NCBI RefSeq assembly: GCF_035582795.1
Contig: NC_134370.1
Coordinates: forward strand, 48,843,501 to 48,907,500
Origin: Mycteria americana
Lineage: Eukaryota; Chordata; Aves; Ciconiiformes; Ciconiidae
Direction: 5' to 3'
DNA length: 64,000 nucleotides
Shown: piece after piece, positions 22,501 through 36,200 of the stretch
How the letters are laid out: every line of letters begins with the position of its first letter
Position numbering within the stretch: the stretch's first letter is position 1
Notes under the pieces: generated by a model
The model's database searches: none
Told to the model about the DNA's origin: nothing
The model's input: the letters and a program-made list of their open reading frames with translations, nothing else
Program-made: the position numbers and the translations under genes

Positions 22501-25500
22501 TGGCTGCTGGAGACGCAGTGACCTTACAGACTGCTGTGTCAGGAAATGGTGTGCTTGCAGAGCTGTCTGCAGCTCTCTTTGGAGGGTTACCTGGCAATAG
22601 CCTTTCGCTTCAAATTTTCATGTGGGTACTTAACTACTGGTCAAGCAGCAGAAATCTTTGGCAGACCTTGAGAGCTTTGTTGGGACCCAGCAACGACTAA
22701 GTCTCTTAACACATGAAAACATGACTGGAATAACTGGGATGTGCCCTCTCTCTATGAACTGAGGAGGTGTGTACACAGGCTTTTTCTCTGACTCCGTCTT
22801 TTTGTCTCTTCCCTTACAGAGGCAAATCTCAGGTGGCGCTGAAAATCATAAAAAATGTTGGAAAGTACCGAGAAGCAGCCAGGCTGGAAATTAACGTCCT
22901 GAAAAAAATCAAAGAGAAGGACAAGGAGAACAAATTGTAAGTTCCTACGAGGCTCCTGGGTAGTCAGTACCACATCCTTACAGGCAAGCAGTCTGCTTGG
23001 GTGATGTCCAAAAAAATATGGGGCTGAGGACTGGAATACCTGCTACTTGACTCCTGGGGGGGGGGGAACTTGTCTCATTCCTCTGCATTTTGGAAGAAGA
23101 GAGTCTGTCTCTAGTTCTGCTGAACACTTGGTTACTTAAACTCTTAACAACTGACATGCCTGGTCATAGCGAGAAAAAATTAGCCAGAACCTGTCTAACA
23201 GCCACCTGCTGCCTTGTCCCACTTGAACTGGAGATCTCTATATAAAGGTGGTTGAACAAAGTGGGGAGGGGGTGTCTCTTTGGTGTACATAGAGGGATTA
23301 CTGTGCTTCTGAGTCAGCTGGCTCAGAGCTTTTGCTCACCAACGACTTCTGAAGTATCCAGCAACTGGGAGAATGACTGTTCTGTTGAGTCCCTAAATGA
23401 TGGTTAATCCTCGTGTCTTTCTCTCTGCACAGCTTGTGTGTCCTGATGTCAGACTGGTTCAACTTCCACGGCCACATGTGCATCGCCTTTGAGCTTCTGG
23501 GCAAGAACACTTTTGAGTTCCTGAAGGAGAATAACTTCCAGCCATACCCTCTCCCTCATATCCGGCACATGGCCTACCAGCTCTGCCATGCCTTGAGATG
23601 TAAGTCACCCAGGGCCAGCCTGTGGGCTTGCCAGCAGCTGTTTGTTCTTCAGCACCTGCTCTTTTTTTTTTTCTTTTCAACCCAAAATAGTATCTGGATA
23701 TTCTGGCTATTTTTTCCTCCTTTTCTGAAGCTTATACAAAGATAAAAGATGCTGATTTCTGTGGAGGATAGAGCAGCAAGCCTTTAGACTTGCTTCCTTT
23801 TCCTTCTGAAAGGAACAGAAGAGAGACTTGTAAGCTCTTCTGTGCAAAAGGTGCCTTCTCTGGGTCAGAAATACCTTGTCTGCAGCTAGGCCATGATGTG
23901 TCACTACAGTGGGTTGGGAGGGAGCTGAGAAGGAGTTGGTGTGGCACTTTGATGGGCAGAGTTGTGTGGGTGCTTTAGTGTGTGGTTCTTATTTATATTT
24001 TTTTTCTCTCTCCACCTGTGCAGTTTTACACGACAACCAGCTGACTCACACTGACCTCAAGCCAGAAAACATCTTGTTTGTCAACTCTGATTTTGACACT
24101 CTGTACAACGAGAAAAAGGTGGGTTATGTCCAAAAGAGAAGCGAATAGATCAGGAATAGCCTGCCTTTCCCTCCCTGCAGAAATTGGATCTTTCCTATTC
24201 CATACGTGCCCCACAAGGCCTTGAAAGTCTCTTTAGTGAGAACAAACTGGAAGCCAGGCCTCTTCTTTCTCCTGTGTCTTCTAAAAGTCTTAAGGCTGCT
24301 TCAGTGGCCCCAGTCCATGAAGTGGAGTGTTCAGTGGCTTTCCTTAATACTGATCTGAGATGTGAAGAGCTCAGAGTTTCATAGTTATAATCCTTCTGAT
24401 TAGTGCAGACATGGCAGTTCAGGGGTCAGAGGACTCCTCGCAAAGCCTAGCTTAATCCTGAACCAGCTATTGGAAGTGCTGAGGACTTCTTGTTTGCTTG
24501 CAGAGCTGTGAGGAGAAATCTATTCGGAACACAAGCATCCGTGTGGCAGACTTTGGAAGTGCCACCTTTGATCATGAGCACCACACCACTATCGTGGCTA
24601 CCCGGCACTACCGTCCACCAGAAGTGATTCTGGGTGAGTACTGCTGGGGTTTCAGGAGTCTTGGATGGGTGGGGAAGAACAGTTGTCCCAGGGATGCTGT
24701 AGGATGATGCTGTCTAGAGGAAAACCAGCTTGAGAGCACTCCAGTTCTTGGGGACAACCTGTTCCATGTGGTCCTACGGTCCTGATTGTATGGAAGGTAA
24801 TAATGGATAGTGCAGAGAGCTGAGAAAAGCTTGTGAGACTCAGGAAGTGCTCAAATCGGCTCCAGGGGAATGCAGAGTCAGCATAAGCTGAAACAGAAGC
24901 ATCTGGAGGAGACTTGACAGTCCTCTTGCCAGTGTGCAGCACCCGAGAGTGCACAGATAACTTCTACGTCTGTCTTTGTGTAATCCCTGCAGTTTCAACA
25001 CGGAACTAGTAGAAATCTGGTAGGACTTGTTGAGAGCACAAAGTTAACTTGATTCTCTTTGCAGAGCTGGGCTGGGCACAGCCATGTGATGTCTGGAGTA
25101 CTGGCTGCATTCTGTTTGAGTATTATCGTGGCTTCACGCTCTTCCAGGTATGCTTCTTGCAAGAGGCATTGTACCCTAAGAATCCTTAATGTCTAAAAGG
25201 GCTCAAACTTAGGTGAAGGGAGATGCAGATCAGGCACTAAAAACCAGAAGCTGAGTTTGAAAATAAGCTCAGGAAAACTCATGGTTTGAGGACTCGTTTG
25301 TTGCTGGAAGGACAAGGTTCAGATCACTTCTGGTTTCTTCACTGTGCCTGTGAAAAATAGAAAAATCAAGAGGGGAAACAGAGGTGGACAGGACCTGCAT
25401 CATTCCCGACAGAGGCTTGTCTCTTCTTCCCCTGTACCTGTATAAGGGACAGATCTCCAAGTCCTGAATTAATGCACCATTGCTCTTTTCCATTGCAGAC

Positions 25501-26342
25501 CCATGAGAATCGTGAGCATCTTGTCATGATGGAAAAAATCCTTGGGCCAATTCCATCTCACATGATCCACAAAACTCGGTAAGAACCTCTTCCTGAACTC
25601 AGTCCAGTCAACTGTTGTGGCTAATTACTCAGGATACCAATTCTCTGTCCTCACACTGGATCTCACCTATACGGGTATAACCGTGGGAGATGTGCTGGAA
25701 GTACGTCCCACAAGTAGCCTTACTGAACACCGCCTTTCCTTTGCAGGAAGCAAAAATACTTCCACAATGGGAACCTGGTATGGGATGAGAACACATCCGA
25801 TGGGAGATACGTCCAAGAGAACTGCAAGCCCCTGCGGGTAGGTGCCGCTCTGCGGCTGCTGGAGGGCTGGCTGTGTTGTGAGGCTGAACTGCTGTGCCAC
25901 TCCCTTCCCCAAATCAGCAGTGCAGGGCTTACGGATGGGAATTTCCCTTAGTAACTGGCTTTTACAGAGCCCCAAACTCTCATGTGCAGAAACAGAGGTT
26001 TATTGGTCTAACTGAAGCAGGACAGGTCCTAGGGAAGTGGAGGGATGGGAGACAGCCATTACCTCACTGTACATCACAAAACTAGGGCCTAGGGTTCAGG
26101 CCCTGTCCTACTGGAGTGCTACACCCCTCTCTCTCCCCCCTGCCCTTCTCTTTCAGACATACATGCTGCACGACTCGCTGGAGCACGCGCAGCTCTTTGA
26201 CTTGATGAGGAGGATGTTAGAATTTGACCCTTCCCGGAGGATCACGTTCTCAGAAGCCCTCCTGCATCCCTTCTTTGCTGGCCTCTCTGCAGAGGAAAGG
26301 ATGCTGTGTGGTCGAGGCACCAGCCGGGACCTGAGCAGATGA
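16593..26342 (+). CDS. CLK3: CLK3, CDC-like dual-specificity (LAMMER) kinase, 488 aa
   Basis: CLK3 phosphorylates SR splicing factors in the nucleus. Twelve coding exons: 16593-16741, 19177-19384, 21553-21646, 21905-21971, 22820-22936, 23433-23599, 24024-24118, 24504-24633, 25065-25147, 25499-25578, 25747-25837, 26157-26342 (TGA). The ATG is the first codon after an acceptor and starts [11 protein letters not shown], as in known CLK3. Residues 1 to about 145 form the basic Arg/Ser-rich N-terminus ([19 protein letters not shown]). The kinase domain begins near 151 with glycine loop GEGTFGKVV (158-166), VALK lysine 181, catalytic HTDLKPEN (Asp278), DFG (315-317), the [12 protein letters not shown] signature (376-387) and a C-lobe ending HPFF. 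All catalytic residues are intact and all phases close. Length is near the 490 aa I recall for the human protein. Exon 21553-21646 (94 nt) has weak splice sites on both sides, consistent with the exon skipping known in the CLK family. Confidence 0.96.
21400..21904 (+). promoter_or_regulatory. CLK3: CLK3 regulated exon with weak splice sites, and its flanks
   Basis: The 94-nt exon at 21553-21646 encodes the end of the RS region and IGDWLQER. Its acceptor is preceded by a G-rich stretch (TTTCGGGGGGCGGTGCGTACAG) instead of a pyrimidine tract, and its donor is the poor GAT|GTACAG. The following intron is only 258 bp and ends in a good acceptor. Skipping 94 nt shifts the frame. Retaining the downstream intron gives a stop at 21697-21699. 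In other CLK genes the equivalent exon is skipped, or its introns are retained, for autoregulation, so the same is inferred here. Confidence 0.6.
22335..22359 (+). repeat. Poly-T tract in a CLK3 intron
   Basis: About 25 consecutive T on the CLK3 sense strand, between the exons at 21905 and 22820. No flanking target-site duplication or SINE body recognised. Confidence 0.85.
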
Positions 26343-26560
26343 CAGGGGGGGTGTGATGCCTGCTGGATTTGTACATATGGGATTGGTCTAGCCTCTGCAG
26401 TTCAGCCCTACTTGCTCTCTTCTCTCAGAGTTCAGAGGGCTGGGGCACTGCAACAAGGACCCTGGGTAGGGGAGGGGAAGAAAAGCTACATTGGAAAGCA
26501 CAGATTTGTCTATTTATATGTTGTAAAGTTAAAATAAAGTGTTTCTTATTGTTTGATACT
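26343..26560 (+). other. CLK3: CLK3 3' untranslated region
   Basis: A short UTR of about 210 bases follows the TGA at 26340-26342. It ends at AATAAA 26533-26538, followed by a T/G-rich stretch (GTGTTTCTTATTGTTTG). Confidence 0.75.
26533..26538 (+). terminator. CLK3: CLK3 polyadenylation signal
   Basis: Canonical AATAAA with a T/G-rich downstream element, about 190 bases after the stop codon. It faces the EDC3 signal on the other strand about 290 bp away. Confidence 0.8.
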
Positions 26561-26815
26561 TCCCTTGTAGGCAGGTGAGGGTTCTCTTGCTCCTAGCTTT
26601 GCCTTTTGTGCAAAGGAAGATGGAGAGGTTGAAAAACTAACTGGAAACTAAGCAGCAGGAACCTTTGCTTCACTGGAGGGCGAGTGGACTGAATGCTCCC
26701 TGGTCTCTGCCCTTGCTCCTGAACAGCACAGAGCAGCAGGAGGGCTTGCTCCAACTGTGGTGTCAGGCTCTAGAATGATAGCTGGTAAATAAATAGCTGC
26801 ACACAAATAGCACAC
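26561..26815. other. Tail-to-tail spacer between CLK3 and EDC3
   Basis: About 250 bp separate the two predicted transcript ends. A plus-strand AATAAA also occurs near 26787 (GGTAAATAAATAG) and could extend CLK3 transcripts into the EDC3 3' end. No gene is seen here. Confidence 0.5.
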
Positions 26816-29800
26816 ATGAATAGTTGCACTTTATTTCAGGGCATCCCCCAGTAGCGGCAGGAATTAGTTGTTACAAACATTAGGTCACAAATGGAATATC
26901 AAGCAGTGACATATAGTGCAATGATCTTCACATGTTAGTGACCAGAGCAGCACTTGTGGGCAGTTCCTATGATGGTGGTGGGTAGAAACTATCTCAAACA
27001 CAGATAAAAAAAGTGTTCCATTCTTTGAATTAACTCTGGCAATGTGGGGGAAGGGGGAGAAGAAGGGACCCAGACCCCTTTCTGGGTCTATTGAGTGCTC
27101 CAGAAGAGCTCACACCTGCACATAAGATGCATTTCATGTGGGTGAGGCCAGTACTTCCTCAAGTAAGCCTTTGTATCCAAGGAAAAGTACAGCCAAATAC
27201 CCAAATCTATTCTCATGTCCAGAACATGAGCACACCGTAAAGTTTAACTGTGCCAAACACAGCCCAAAGCTGCCTGCTGTGCCCTAAACACTGCACAGGT
27301 AGGGATTGGGAATCCCTTTCCTTACATGAGGGTTTGTACCCTCCTGTTGTGCAACACTGCTCACTTTTTTTTTTTTTGCTTAAACATGGGGAACCCTATT
27401 GCTGCATGGCTGGCAATGCACAGGGCCTTAGTGCTTCCTGGAGATATGCAGCAGCAAGTACAGACCTGATCCCAGCTGCCATCCCTGCAAAGACATCTTT
27501 ACCTGGTTCAGTGTCCCTCTGGGCATGTAACTTCAGCCAGTGGCACAGCAACATAGAGGCAGAAAAGGACCCTGTGACGAAGCCTTGAATACTTCTACGC
27601 TGTTACTGCTCAGTGCATACAATCTACAGTTTAATAGCCAAACCCAGAAGGGGTGAGAAGAGCCTGCAGCCTGGTTCAAGGAAAGCAGAAATTGAAACAG
27701 CAAGTTCCCTTATCAAGTGTCTTGAGCAAGGAAAGTGAAAATAAGGGGACTGAAGCTAACACTGTACTACAGCAATGACTAGGGGATGGTCATCCACCTT
27801 TTAAACCTAGCTGCCACTCCTCTGCCTGGCTAAAGATTAGATGAAGCTGAAACAGCCAAAGAAACAAGAAAGGCAGAGGGAAGCCTCACATTTGTATTTT
27901 AAATAACCAACCACATTGCTATCCCTTCTCAGTGCAGCCAAGTCAGAACCACAGCTTGTTAAATGCCACTACAGTTCTAGCTGAAACGTGGTTCACCTGA
28001 GGAATAGGTGCTTGTGCTTTGGCTTTGCCCTGCCTACAGGAGAGGAACCACTTGAGGGCAGAGCTACACCCCGGTCACAGCACTGACAAGTCACTGAGCC
28101 CCTCCATGCGAGCGCTAAGGCCACTTGGCATAAGCCAGCAGATGCGGTTCAGTTGTCCAGCCCTCAGCGGGGAAAGAAGCTCAGGGGAGCCAGGGGTCCA
28201 GACACCGAGAGGGGCAGAGCCTTTCATCCTGCTGAGGTAGATACGGCAAGGTCCAGGCAGTTTGGCAGGGAAGACACCTCAGGCAGCTGTAAGGGCAAGC
28301 CCAGCACTCACCAGCCTCTTGTCCTTAGGGGCTGGGATCCTGTCACCCCGCACTTCCAGGCAATATTAATTACTCAATTGCTTCTTTTCAACCAGGGAAG
28401 TCTCTTCTGTCCTCCTTTGATACACTTGGCCTTTGTTCTAAGCAGATGAAAGACAGGTGCCTGATCTGTAAATCCTCACCACTCACAGCACAAGTGGGTC
28501 AATAGGTTTGCTACCTGCTTAGCAGAGCACAGCAACAGAGCAGCTACAACAGTAGGTGGCCATTTCCACACGTCCCTGCACTTCAGCTTCAGAAGGGATC
28601 CAGCTCCCCTGGAGAAAAGGCACCTTTTGAAGCTCTGAAGCTCTCCCAGACACCAAAGGGTCTGTGCAAGGTTGTTACCTGCAGGAGCTCTGGGGACAGG
28701 TAATGTACCAGAAGAGCAGCAGAGCTTCAAGCACTGCCCACGCTTGCAGCATCAGCAGCAAGCAGGGAGCCGAGCACCTCTTTGCGAGGACAGGGCCCCT
28801 GCCTTGCATCTGCCTGGTTCCTCTGAAGGAACAACACACCCTTACAGCACCTCCTGCATCACTCCAGGATAAGCGCTTCCCTGGGTCAGCTACCGGGCGC
28901 AAAGCCTTCAGAGAGTGCACGCAGAGCCGGCACGATGGATTCATGAAGCCAGCTAGCTGATGGTTTCTCAGCTTGTCCCTGCTCTAGGCACTGCACCAGG
29001 GCTCCATCAGGCCAACAAAATGAGCGCAAGAAAAGATAACCCAACGCTTCCTGGCAGCGCATGGGAAGCAAGTGCAGCACAAGAACAATTAGCAGAGCAA
29101 CCCGGGGCAGATCCCCTACAGTAATTTAGACAAGAGCCTCCTGCCGTACCCCTCCAGGAAGGCAGCAGCTCTCACCACACCATCTCCTGCAGGCAAACAG
29201 GACTATGTAAGCTAAGGACCCAAGTCCTTCCTCAAGCTGGTTCCCACCCAGCACATGGGTGCACACACACACAAGCTCACCCTATACGCAGGCTTCGAGC
29301 CCAAAGGGAATTAATGGATCCATGACCTACTTCCCAAACCACACTGAGTGCAGGAGGGATACTGGAAGCACTGGGGGAACTCGCCCAAACATCAGCTCGA
29401 CCATACACCACGCAACAAACTCAGTGTGACAATGCCCTGCTTCACTATCCTTTCCCTGATTCAGCCACTCGCTGTGCCAGAAAGAAGAAAAAAAACCCAA
29501 AAAACAAAAAACCCAACTATCCTGGAAAAGTTTTCCAAAACGCACCTTGCTCGCATAGACCTGGGCTTCATCCACTAAGCAAACAGAGTACATAAGCAAG
29601 TAAGGCCTAGCTGAGGATACCGGTGTTCCCAGAGCATGTGCAACCTGAGAGCTTCTGGCTCTTGACACGAGCTTTCCAAAGAGGGAACGCTCTCCTTGAG
29701 GGGCTGGAGGGTCCAGGAGGGAGAGCGAGCTACAACTGCCTTCAGGAACATAAAACAGGGGGGAGGGGAGTCAAAAAGAACAACAGAACAAAACCAAATC

Positions 29801-30287
29801 CTCCCTCCTGGTACGACTCCAACAGAAGGTATTTCTACACAATCAAGGGGTGCTGTTCCCACCAGGGCGCCCTTGCTGGGTCTATCTGCCCAGAAGGACT
29901 GAGAAACACATCTCAAATCTCCCAACCACTCATCACTTGTACCACCTCCACATACACCCCCTCATTAAACAGCCTCCTGGCTGGGCCTGGACAGCAGCGG
30001 GCCACCTCCACCGTGGACAGACACCATCTTCCTGTGTGTTCCTTCATACAATGGCACAAGAGAATGAAAACAGCTTTGCAGGAACATTCACTTCCTTCTT
30101 TTTTTTGTTTCATTTTATGATTATTCTTTTTTTTTTCTTTTAAATACACAACATTTCTTCTGGAAGGAAAACTCTCCAGAACTTCACATCCTTAAGGCAT
30201 CACGAGTTTACTAGTCAGGATCCACTGGACAGCTTATTTGACAGACCTCCTCCTTCTCTCTTCTCTCCCTTCAGAGCTGGATGGGCT
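26815..30287 (-). other. EDC3: EDC3 3' untranslated region (long, inferred)
   Basis: No TTTATT (minus-strand AATAAA) was noticed between the EDC3 stop at 30288-30290 and 26830-26835, so the UTR is inferred to be about 3.4 kb. A weaker ATTAAA on the minus strand (TTTAAT at 27630-27635) could give a form of about 2.7 kb. The stretch has A/C-rich and T-rich tracts on the plus strand (29484-29517, 30098-30143) but no coding exon or transposon recognised. Confidence 0.55.
26830..26835 (-). terminator. EDC3: EDC3 distal polyadenylation signal
   Basis: TTTATT on the plus strand reads AATAAA on the EDC3 strand. It is the only canonical hexamer noticed between the EDC3 stop and the CLK3 3' end. Confidence 0.55.
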
Positions 30288-33200
30288 CTAAGTGGAGTGC
30301 AGGGGGATGACAAATTTGCAGCCAAAGGGCGAGTGGTAGTTTATTCCCACTTCCTGAAAGACTTTCTGGGGAATGCCAATGTCACAGAGGTACACGCGCC
30401 CTGCCCTCTCACCCAGGGGCAGGGGCAGGCCCAAGGCCAGCGACCACTTGGCATCGATGCCCTGCTCCATTTCATTTATCGGAGGGTCTATGCTGAGGAC
30501 AGGTGCCCGGTTCTGGTTGGCCCAGTCCACAACTGCTTTGTACCAAGGCTGATCTCTCAAAAAGGCATTTTCATGACAATCCAGGCAGTTGATCACTAGG
30601 TCAACAGGAGTGTCTGGGAGATCTGAAAGAAACACAAGCATCGTTGAGTGCTGAGGACCAACCTGAAACCACGAACTAAGGCTCAGTGCCTTCCCTCCTT
30701 GCACTGCGAGCAGATTTTTCATTTTTGCCTCCAGCACCCACAATCTCACTCTATACAGTCTGGCCTTACCTGTTGTTATTGCTGTCCTTCTGCAAAAGCT
30801 TTTTAGCACTCTGGAGATCATTCACAGACTCTCAGGTACAAAATCTCATCAAGCACTTGAGCAGCCCCAGATGCTGCCACTGAGCTTGCTCACCAGTCCA
30901 GGCAGCCCAGGGAAGCAGTGGTGTTCTCTCTCCATTATAAAAGGACCATTTTATATTCCACAAGCTGAAAAAAAAGGCCTGTTTTTCTGGAACGCGACAA
31001 CTTTCTGCCTACGGAAAGGCAGCTTGTGTGCTGCACTGCTGCCTGCCCCACTGAGCTCCGTCAGTCTCACCTGCTCTGTACCACATCTCCTGCGTTCCTC
31101 CTACCTCACGGACCACAAAGTCCTTGGTGCAAAATCTTTTATAATCTTTTATAACAGGCAAGTAGCTCAGCCAGCACAGCGCAGCCCCCCACCCTGCCAC
31201 AACACAAAATATTGTGCAGTGCCCTAATTACCAAGTTTGCTTCTCCCAAGAAGTTTAAATGCAACAGGTTTGAAAATACTGCTGGTGAAACGACAAACAG
31301 AAGCCAGCTCTCTCACAGAAGATGGAGCATCAGTTTATTCTAGGGCAAACTAAGAGATCTGAATTTTGACACCTGCTGGGACTAGTTCAGCAAAGCTGTC
31401 TGCTTGGTTTGAAGCAGCAGTTGGATGCTCATTTACTTGCAGTTTCGATATGCTGAACAAGGAAGGCCCTTATCCTAAGAGCACGGCTGGTCTGACTCAG
31501 ATCCATACAGCAGCTCTTCCATATTTGTTCATACAGGAAACATCTGTACCAGCACAACTGCTCCACTGTTGAACCTCTCGAGTCTCTGCTGTCCCACCAG
31601 CCTCCAACCAGCCACCTGCCTATGGCAGCGCCACTAGATGGTGCCACCAGACCAGGCAGGCACTGAGGAGCTGAGCGGCACAGGTCTCTGCGAGGCGCGA
31701 GGGCGGCAGAGAGCACATCTGCTCCTCACTCACCTTTGACACTGGACACCTGCTGGCCTTGTGTCTTGCTGAAAAGGTTCAGCTCGTTGGTGATGGATTC
31801 CAGCATCTTGACAAAGTTGGGCAGGAAAAGGATGACATGGACATCGTGGTTGGAGAGGTGCCGTCCGCAGCTGATCCCCTGGGCCCCCTTCACATGGGGG
31901 CCACACAGCAGGGCTACCGTGGGCCGCTGATGCACGTTCTTCGGGTTCAGCCTAAAACACAGACAAAAGGGGACTTAATAAACCCAAGAATCTCTTGCCT
32001 TCTTCCTGTAAAAAAAAAAAATAAAATCAGTAAAATGCAAATTTACAGGTGTTTTGCAAATCTTCCGCTGCCTTCAAAGAAGGAACCCACATCCTTTTGT
32101 AGCACTGACACTAGAGAGCTGCTCTGCTTGCAGGTTCCCTTCAAGACTTCCTTGCACCCGCAGCAGAGAGCACAAGGTCCCAGTCTATCCTGGTTCATCA
32201 TGCAGCTAACTTGTACTTTCAAAGCAGGAGGCATTTTCATTGCTCATATAGCAAGCCTGAATCCAGTGCAATTTCACTTTTAGGAGGCTTTTTTCCTCTG
32301 CCCCTCTGATTTTAGAAGAATGTTAACTATACAATCTTAGAAATATGGGGTGATTTACTCCATCAGCAGAGCCACAGTTAAAAAAAAGGAGGAAAATAAT
32401 TTCTACTCCTCAAGACTCATCAACTGCAAAATAGAGCTGATTTATTTAAATGACCTGCAAGTCATCAAGGGTGGCTTACAGTAGGATTTTCAGCTGATAG
32501 GGTCAGTGCTGCCTGGCATGTCATCACTTACTGCTCTCAATCAAATGATCAGGTCCTGGTAAAGTACTACCGAATAAACAGATGGAGACTTAAGGCTTAC
32601 CTTCCATTTCAAAAGCAAATAATTTGGAGCATCTATCAACAACATAAAAACACATGTGCAATTGTCTGCCCACATCAACAACTATGGTAAGTGCAGGCAT
32701 AGAGCAGACCTCTTCAAAAGAGTCAGCACATACATTCATGCAAAAAGCAGTAAGTGCACTCTGAATCTGCTGTTGAATTGGGCCCTCCAAAAGAGCAGGA
32801 TGTTCTCAGTTTAGGTGTAGATGCCTGAAAGCTAATTTAGCATTGTGAAAAGCTAAGCAGCACTTTGTTTTTGTGAGCTGACTTTTGGTTTTATTGGTAT
32901 CATTAAATTGTAACATGTAAAAACAAAAAAGGAAAGGTTTACTGATTTGCAAAAAGGAGTAGCTTGCCAGAAATTCTGCAATGGTTTAATCTGCCTTGGG
33001 TTACACCTGTGCAAAGCTCAATTCCCTGAAAAAGTTCCCAGTAAGTGGAGAGAAAAATCTCAGCTCGGTCTGTTTTGTCTTTGACTCAACAGACACTTCT
33101 GCTTCTGGGACACAGGAGCCAAAAAGAAGCCCTCAGTAAGTCATTCATCCAAGATGGTGTGTTCAGCCAGCCCTTTTCGGGGGGGTGGGGGGTGGGGGGG

Positions 33201-36200
33201 GTGGGAAGCAGCACCAACATGGAAACCTACTGTAAGGCTTCCTCCCACTTCAGGAGCCTAAGCCTCACACTTGTTTTCATGATTATTTGGAAACAGGCTG
33301 AGATACACAAGCTACAACACAAGTCTGCACAGCATTGTGATGAATTTTTTCTTTTAGATGCAAGGAAGGCAGAGAGCTGCCTCCAGCTGCAGGACCACTG
33401 AGGGATTAGCACAAGTGGCAGCAGGCATCCACATTAAATTTACCTCAAAAGTAACCTCTCAGCCTCTTTAACCTCAACCCCACTTAGCAGAACAAGGTAA
33501 GTTGAGCTCTTCTTAGAGGGGGCAAACCCACAGCAGAGTGAAAGGGAACAGCTTTACCTGTTGGGTCCCCCAAGGAGGCTCAGGGCCATCTGACTCGCAC
33601 ACACTCCCGTCATCTCCAGCCTCCGCTCCAGAGTCAGCCCGTGCTTCTCAGCAACCGAGAGCAGCTTTTTGTGAAGCTCATAAGACACGCTTGGAACGAC
33701 CAGCCCGGAGTCTAGGGTTCAAAGACAGGGAAGGGAAGAAGACAGAAACAGGTATAATCAGAGACTTTTCCAGAATGCTGCAGTCTGGTAAGGTTTTACA
33801 GTACAGCACCTAGAAATTATGACAGTGAAAAGGCTTATTAGCTGTTACCAAGGGTCTGCTTAACCCAGTAATCCAGGTTCCTTCCAAGACCATCAAATGA
33901 ATCCAAACTAGTGCATCAGAGTCAGCTTACTCTGCTCAAGTGAAGCACTGACAGCTAAACACAACTGCTGGGCTTGAAATAATAAGTGTTGCCATGCCAA
34001 TCCACCAGGCAGCTGGCAATTTTAGGAACACGTGTACAGAGAAGGCCTTTTTGACTTGCAGATTGAATACTAAGTTCTGTCTTAGTGCCCTCCAGGCCAC
34101 CAGTGCTTTAACCCACGCCCATGCCCAAACACATATAAGCATTCCTAATCACTGTGAAAGTCAGAAGAGAAGCTGTGAACCAGATTTCCCACCAAAAAAG
34201 CTTGGATGCATTATGCTTCCTGACATCGGTGGCGACCAGCCCCAAGCTTCCAGCCCCTAACTCACATATCACAGCAAAACAAGATGTCCCACATTTACTA
34301 GGTAGGTGTCCCCACCACCTGAGCTGTGCCACGCCAGCAGGGCTAGCTTCAGACACAAAAGCTGAAATCACGATACACTGAGGCAATGGGGGAACGATGC
34401 GGCTGAAAGAATAAAGTCTGTAGAAAAATACTTTTCAGATGTTTTTGACACCCTGGTCTGTGAGCCAGGAAATGCTCCAGTATGTGGATCAAGGAAAAGC
34501 AAACAAGAGAGGTTTTGTTAAGCTCTAAGAACAGTGCCTGCAGTAGGAAGCAATACAATCCTTCCCACTTGCTTCTACAGCAAACTAGCCTGGAATCAGC
34601 AAGTAAGAGAAACACAAACCTGAATAACTGTTCTGGCCCATTATTTATACTTTCCTTCTCCAAGCAGGCCAAGCTGGCACTGACTTCACAGAAACAGACC
34701 CCGCAGTAACATCTGTAAACTCTCCTGGAAATAAATACAGAGGATTCCTTGCCACCAAAAGGCAGCTCACTCTGAGGGGAGCCACAGCAATTTTTTGATG
34801 GTGTGTTGAATAGTGGAGGACATGGAAACTGAAACTAATAACTTATGGTATATGGAGAGAGAAGTCCAAAACGTAAGGGACAGGTGAGAAAACTGCTGCA
34901 GCAGCCAGCCAGATATCCTTGAATATCTTCAGCCACAGAAATCAGCCTCTTTAACTGTTCTCCAAAATAATTCTGATATCCAAGCCCCTTCGCTCTGTGT
35001 TTGAGGATTCGCACCTATGTAGAATCAGAAACACATGCTATTCTTCCCTTGAAACGTCCTCCTGCAAGGCCTGGATGTCCTTAACTGTCTCCCAGCTAAG
35101 GAGCAGCACAGCTTAATTCCCTCCCCATACAGGACGGCCGCATAGCTGCAGCACAGCTGTCAGCAAGAAAAGCTCTCAGCTCCTTCTGTTCACATCCTTC
35201 ATAAGCACTGCTCTGAGCTAAACAAGCAATCCCAGCAGACTGTGGCTGAGCAAGGGCTCTGTGAATTTACTGTTAGTTCCTACTCTGGGACAGGCAGATG
35301 AGGTGCATGGGAGTCAGGCATGATGGGGCAAAAAGGTCCAGGACTCAGACCGACGCCTGCTACAGCTCAGGCACAACACCAAACGTCAGGCCAAAGTGTG
35401 ACCTCGGTCCTTGCATCAGCACACTGCTTCTGCGGTGTTCAACAGCCAGCAGCCCTGACTCACCCTCACGTTCCCATCAGCCGCTCTGCCGCTGAACTCA
35501 GGGTGATGGCAGCCACCCGGGTGCTCATCGCAGCCCAGCGCTGAGGAGCACAGCAGGGCTCAGACCGCCTGCACTAATGGGAAAGAGTCGTGGGAACGTG
35601 ACATGGCCCAGTGAAAATGCTCTGCAGCGATACAAGCTCAAAGGGGAACAGCCACAGCGTACACATCCGCTCAGAGAGGAAACCTAACAGTTATTTGTGG
35701 GCCCGGGCTCTTTTGCAGACAAAACACATAACAAGAACCAGTTGTAACAAGCAAACGCCATATTCAAATAAGAAAAGCAGCGTGTATTTTAATTGTGAGG
35801 CATTATTTGTACTGCCATATTCCCCCAGGGTGCCCCAGTCACAAACCACTAAGTCAAGCTATGGTGGAAATGGCAGGTTTTGTATATCTTGAGGTTTCAG
35901 AGTCAAATTGGAGGTGTTCCTGCAAGGTAACAGTAAAATGGTATGGAGTAGATCCTGCTGAATCCTTCTAGCCTTCATTTCTGAACACACCGGCTAGTGC
36001 TCTGCAGATACACAGGGTCCAAACGTATTCAAACACTTGACCTTGCATGCTAATCACCGATTAAGCTACCTCCACTAATAGTCTTTCATTACATGCAGCA
36101 CACATGCAAGCATGCACATTATCAAAGTCACTTCAGACTCCTGATAGCAGCTGCTGAACATGTGGAGTCATAAGCCACTAATAATCCTAAGCCCGTCACA

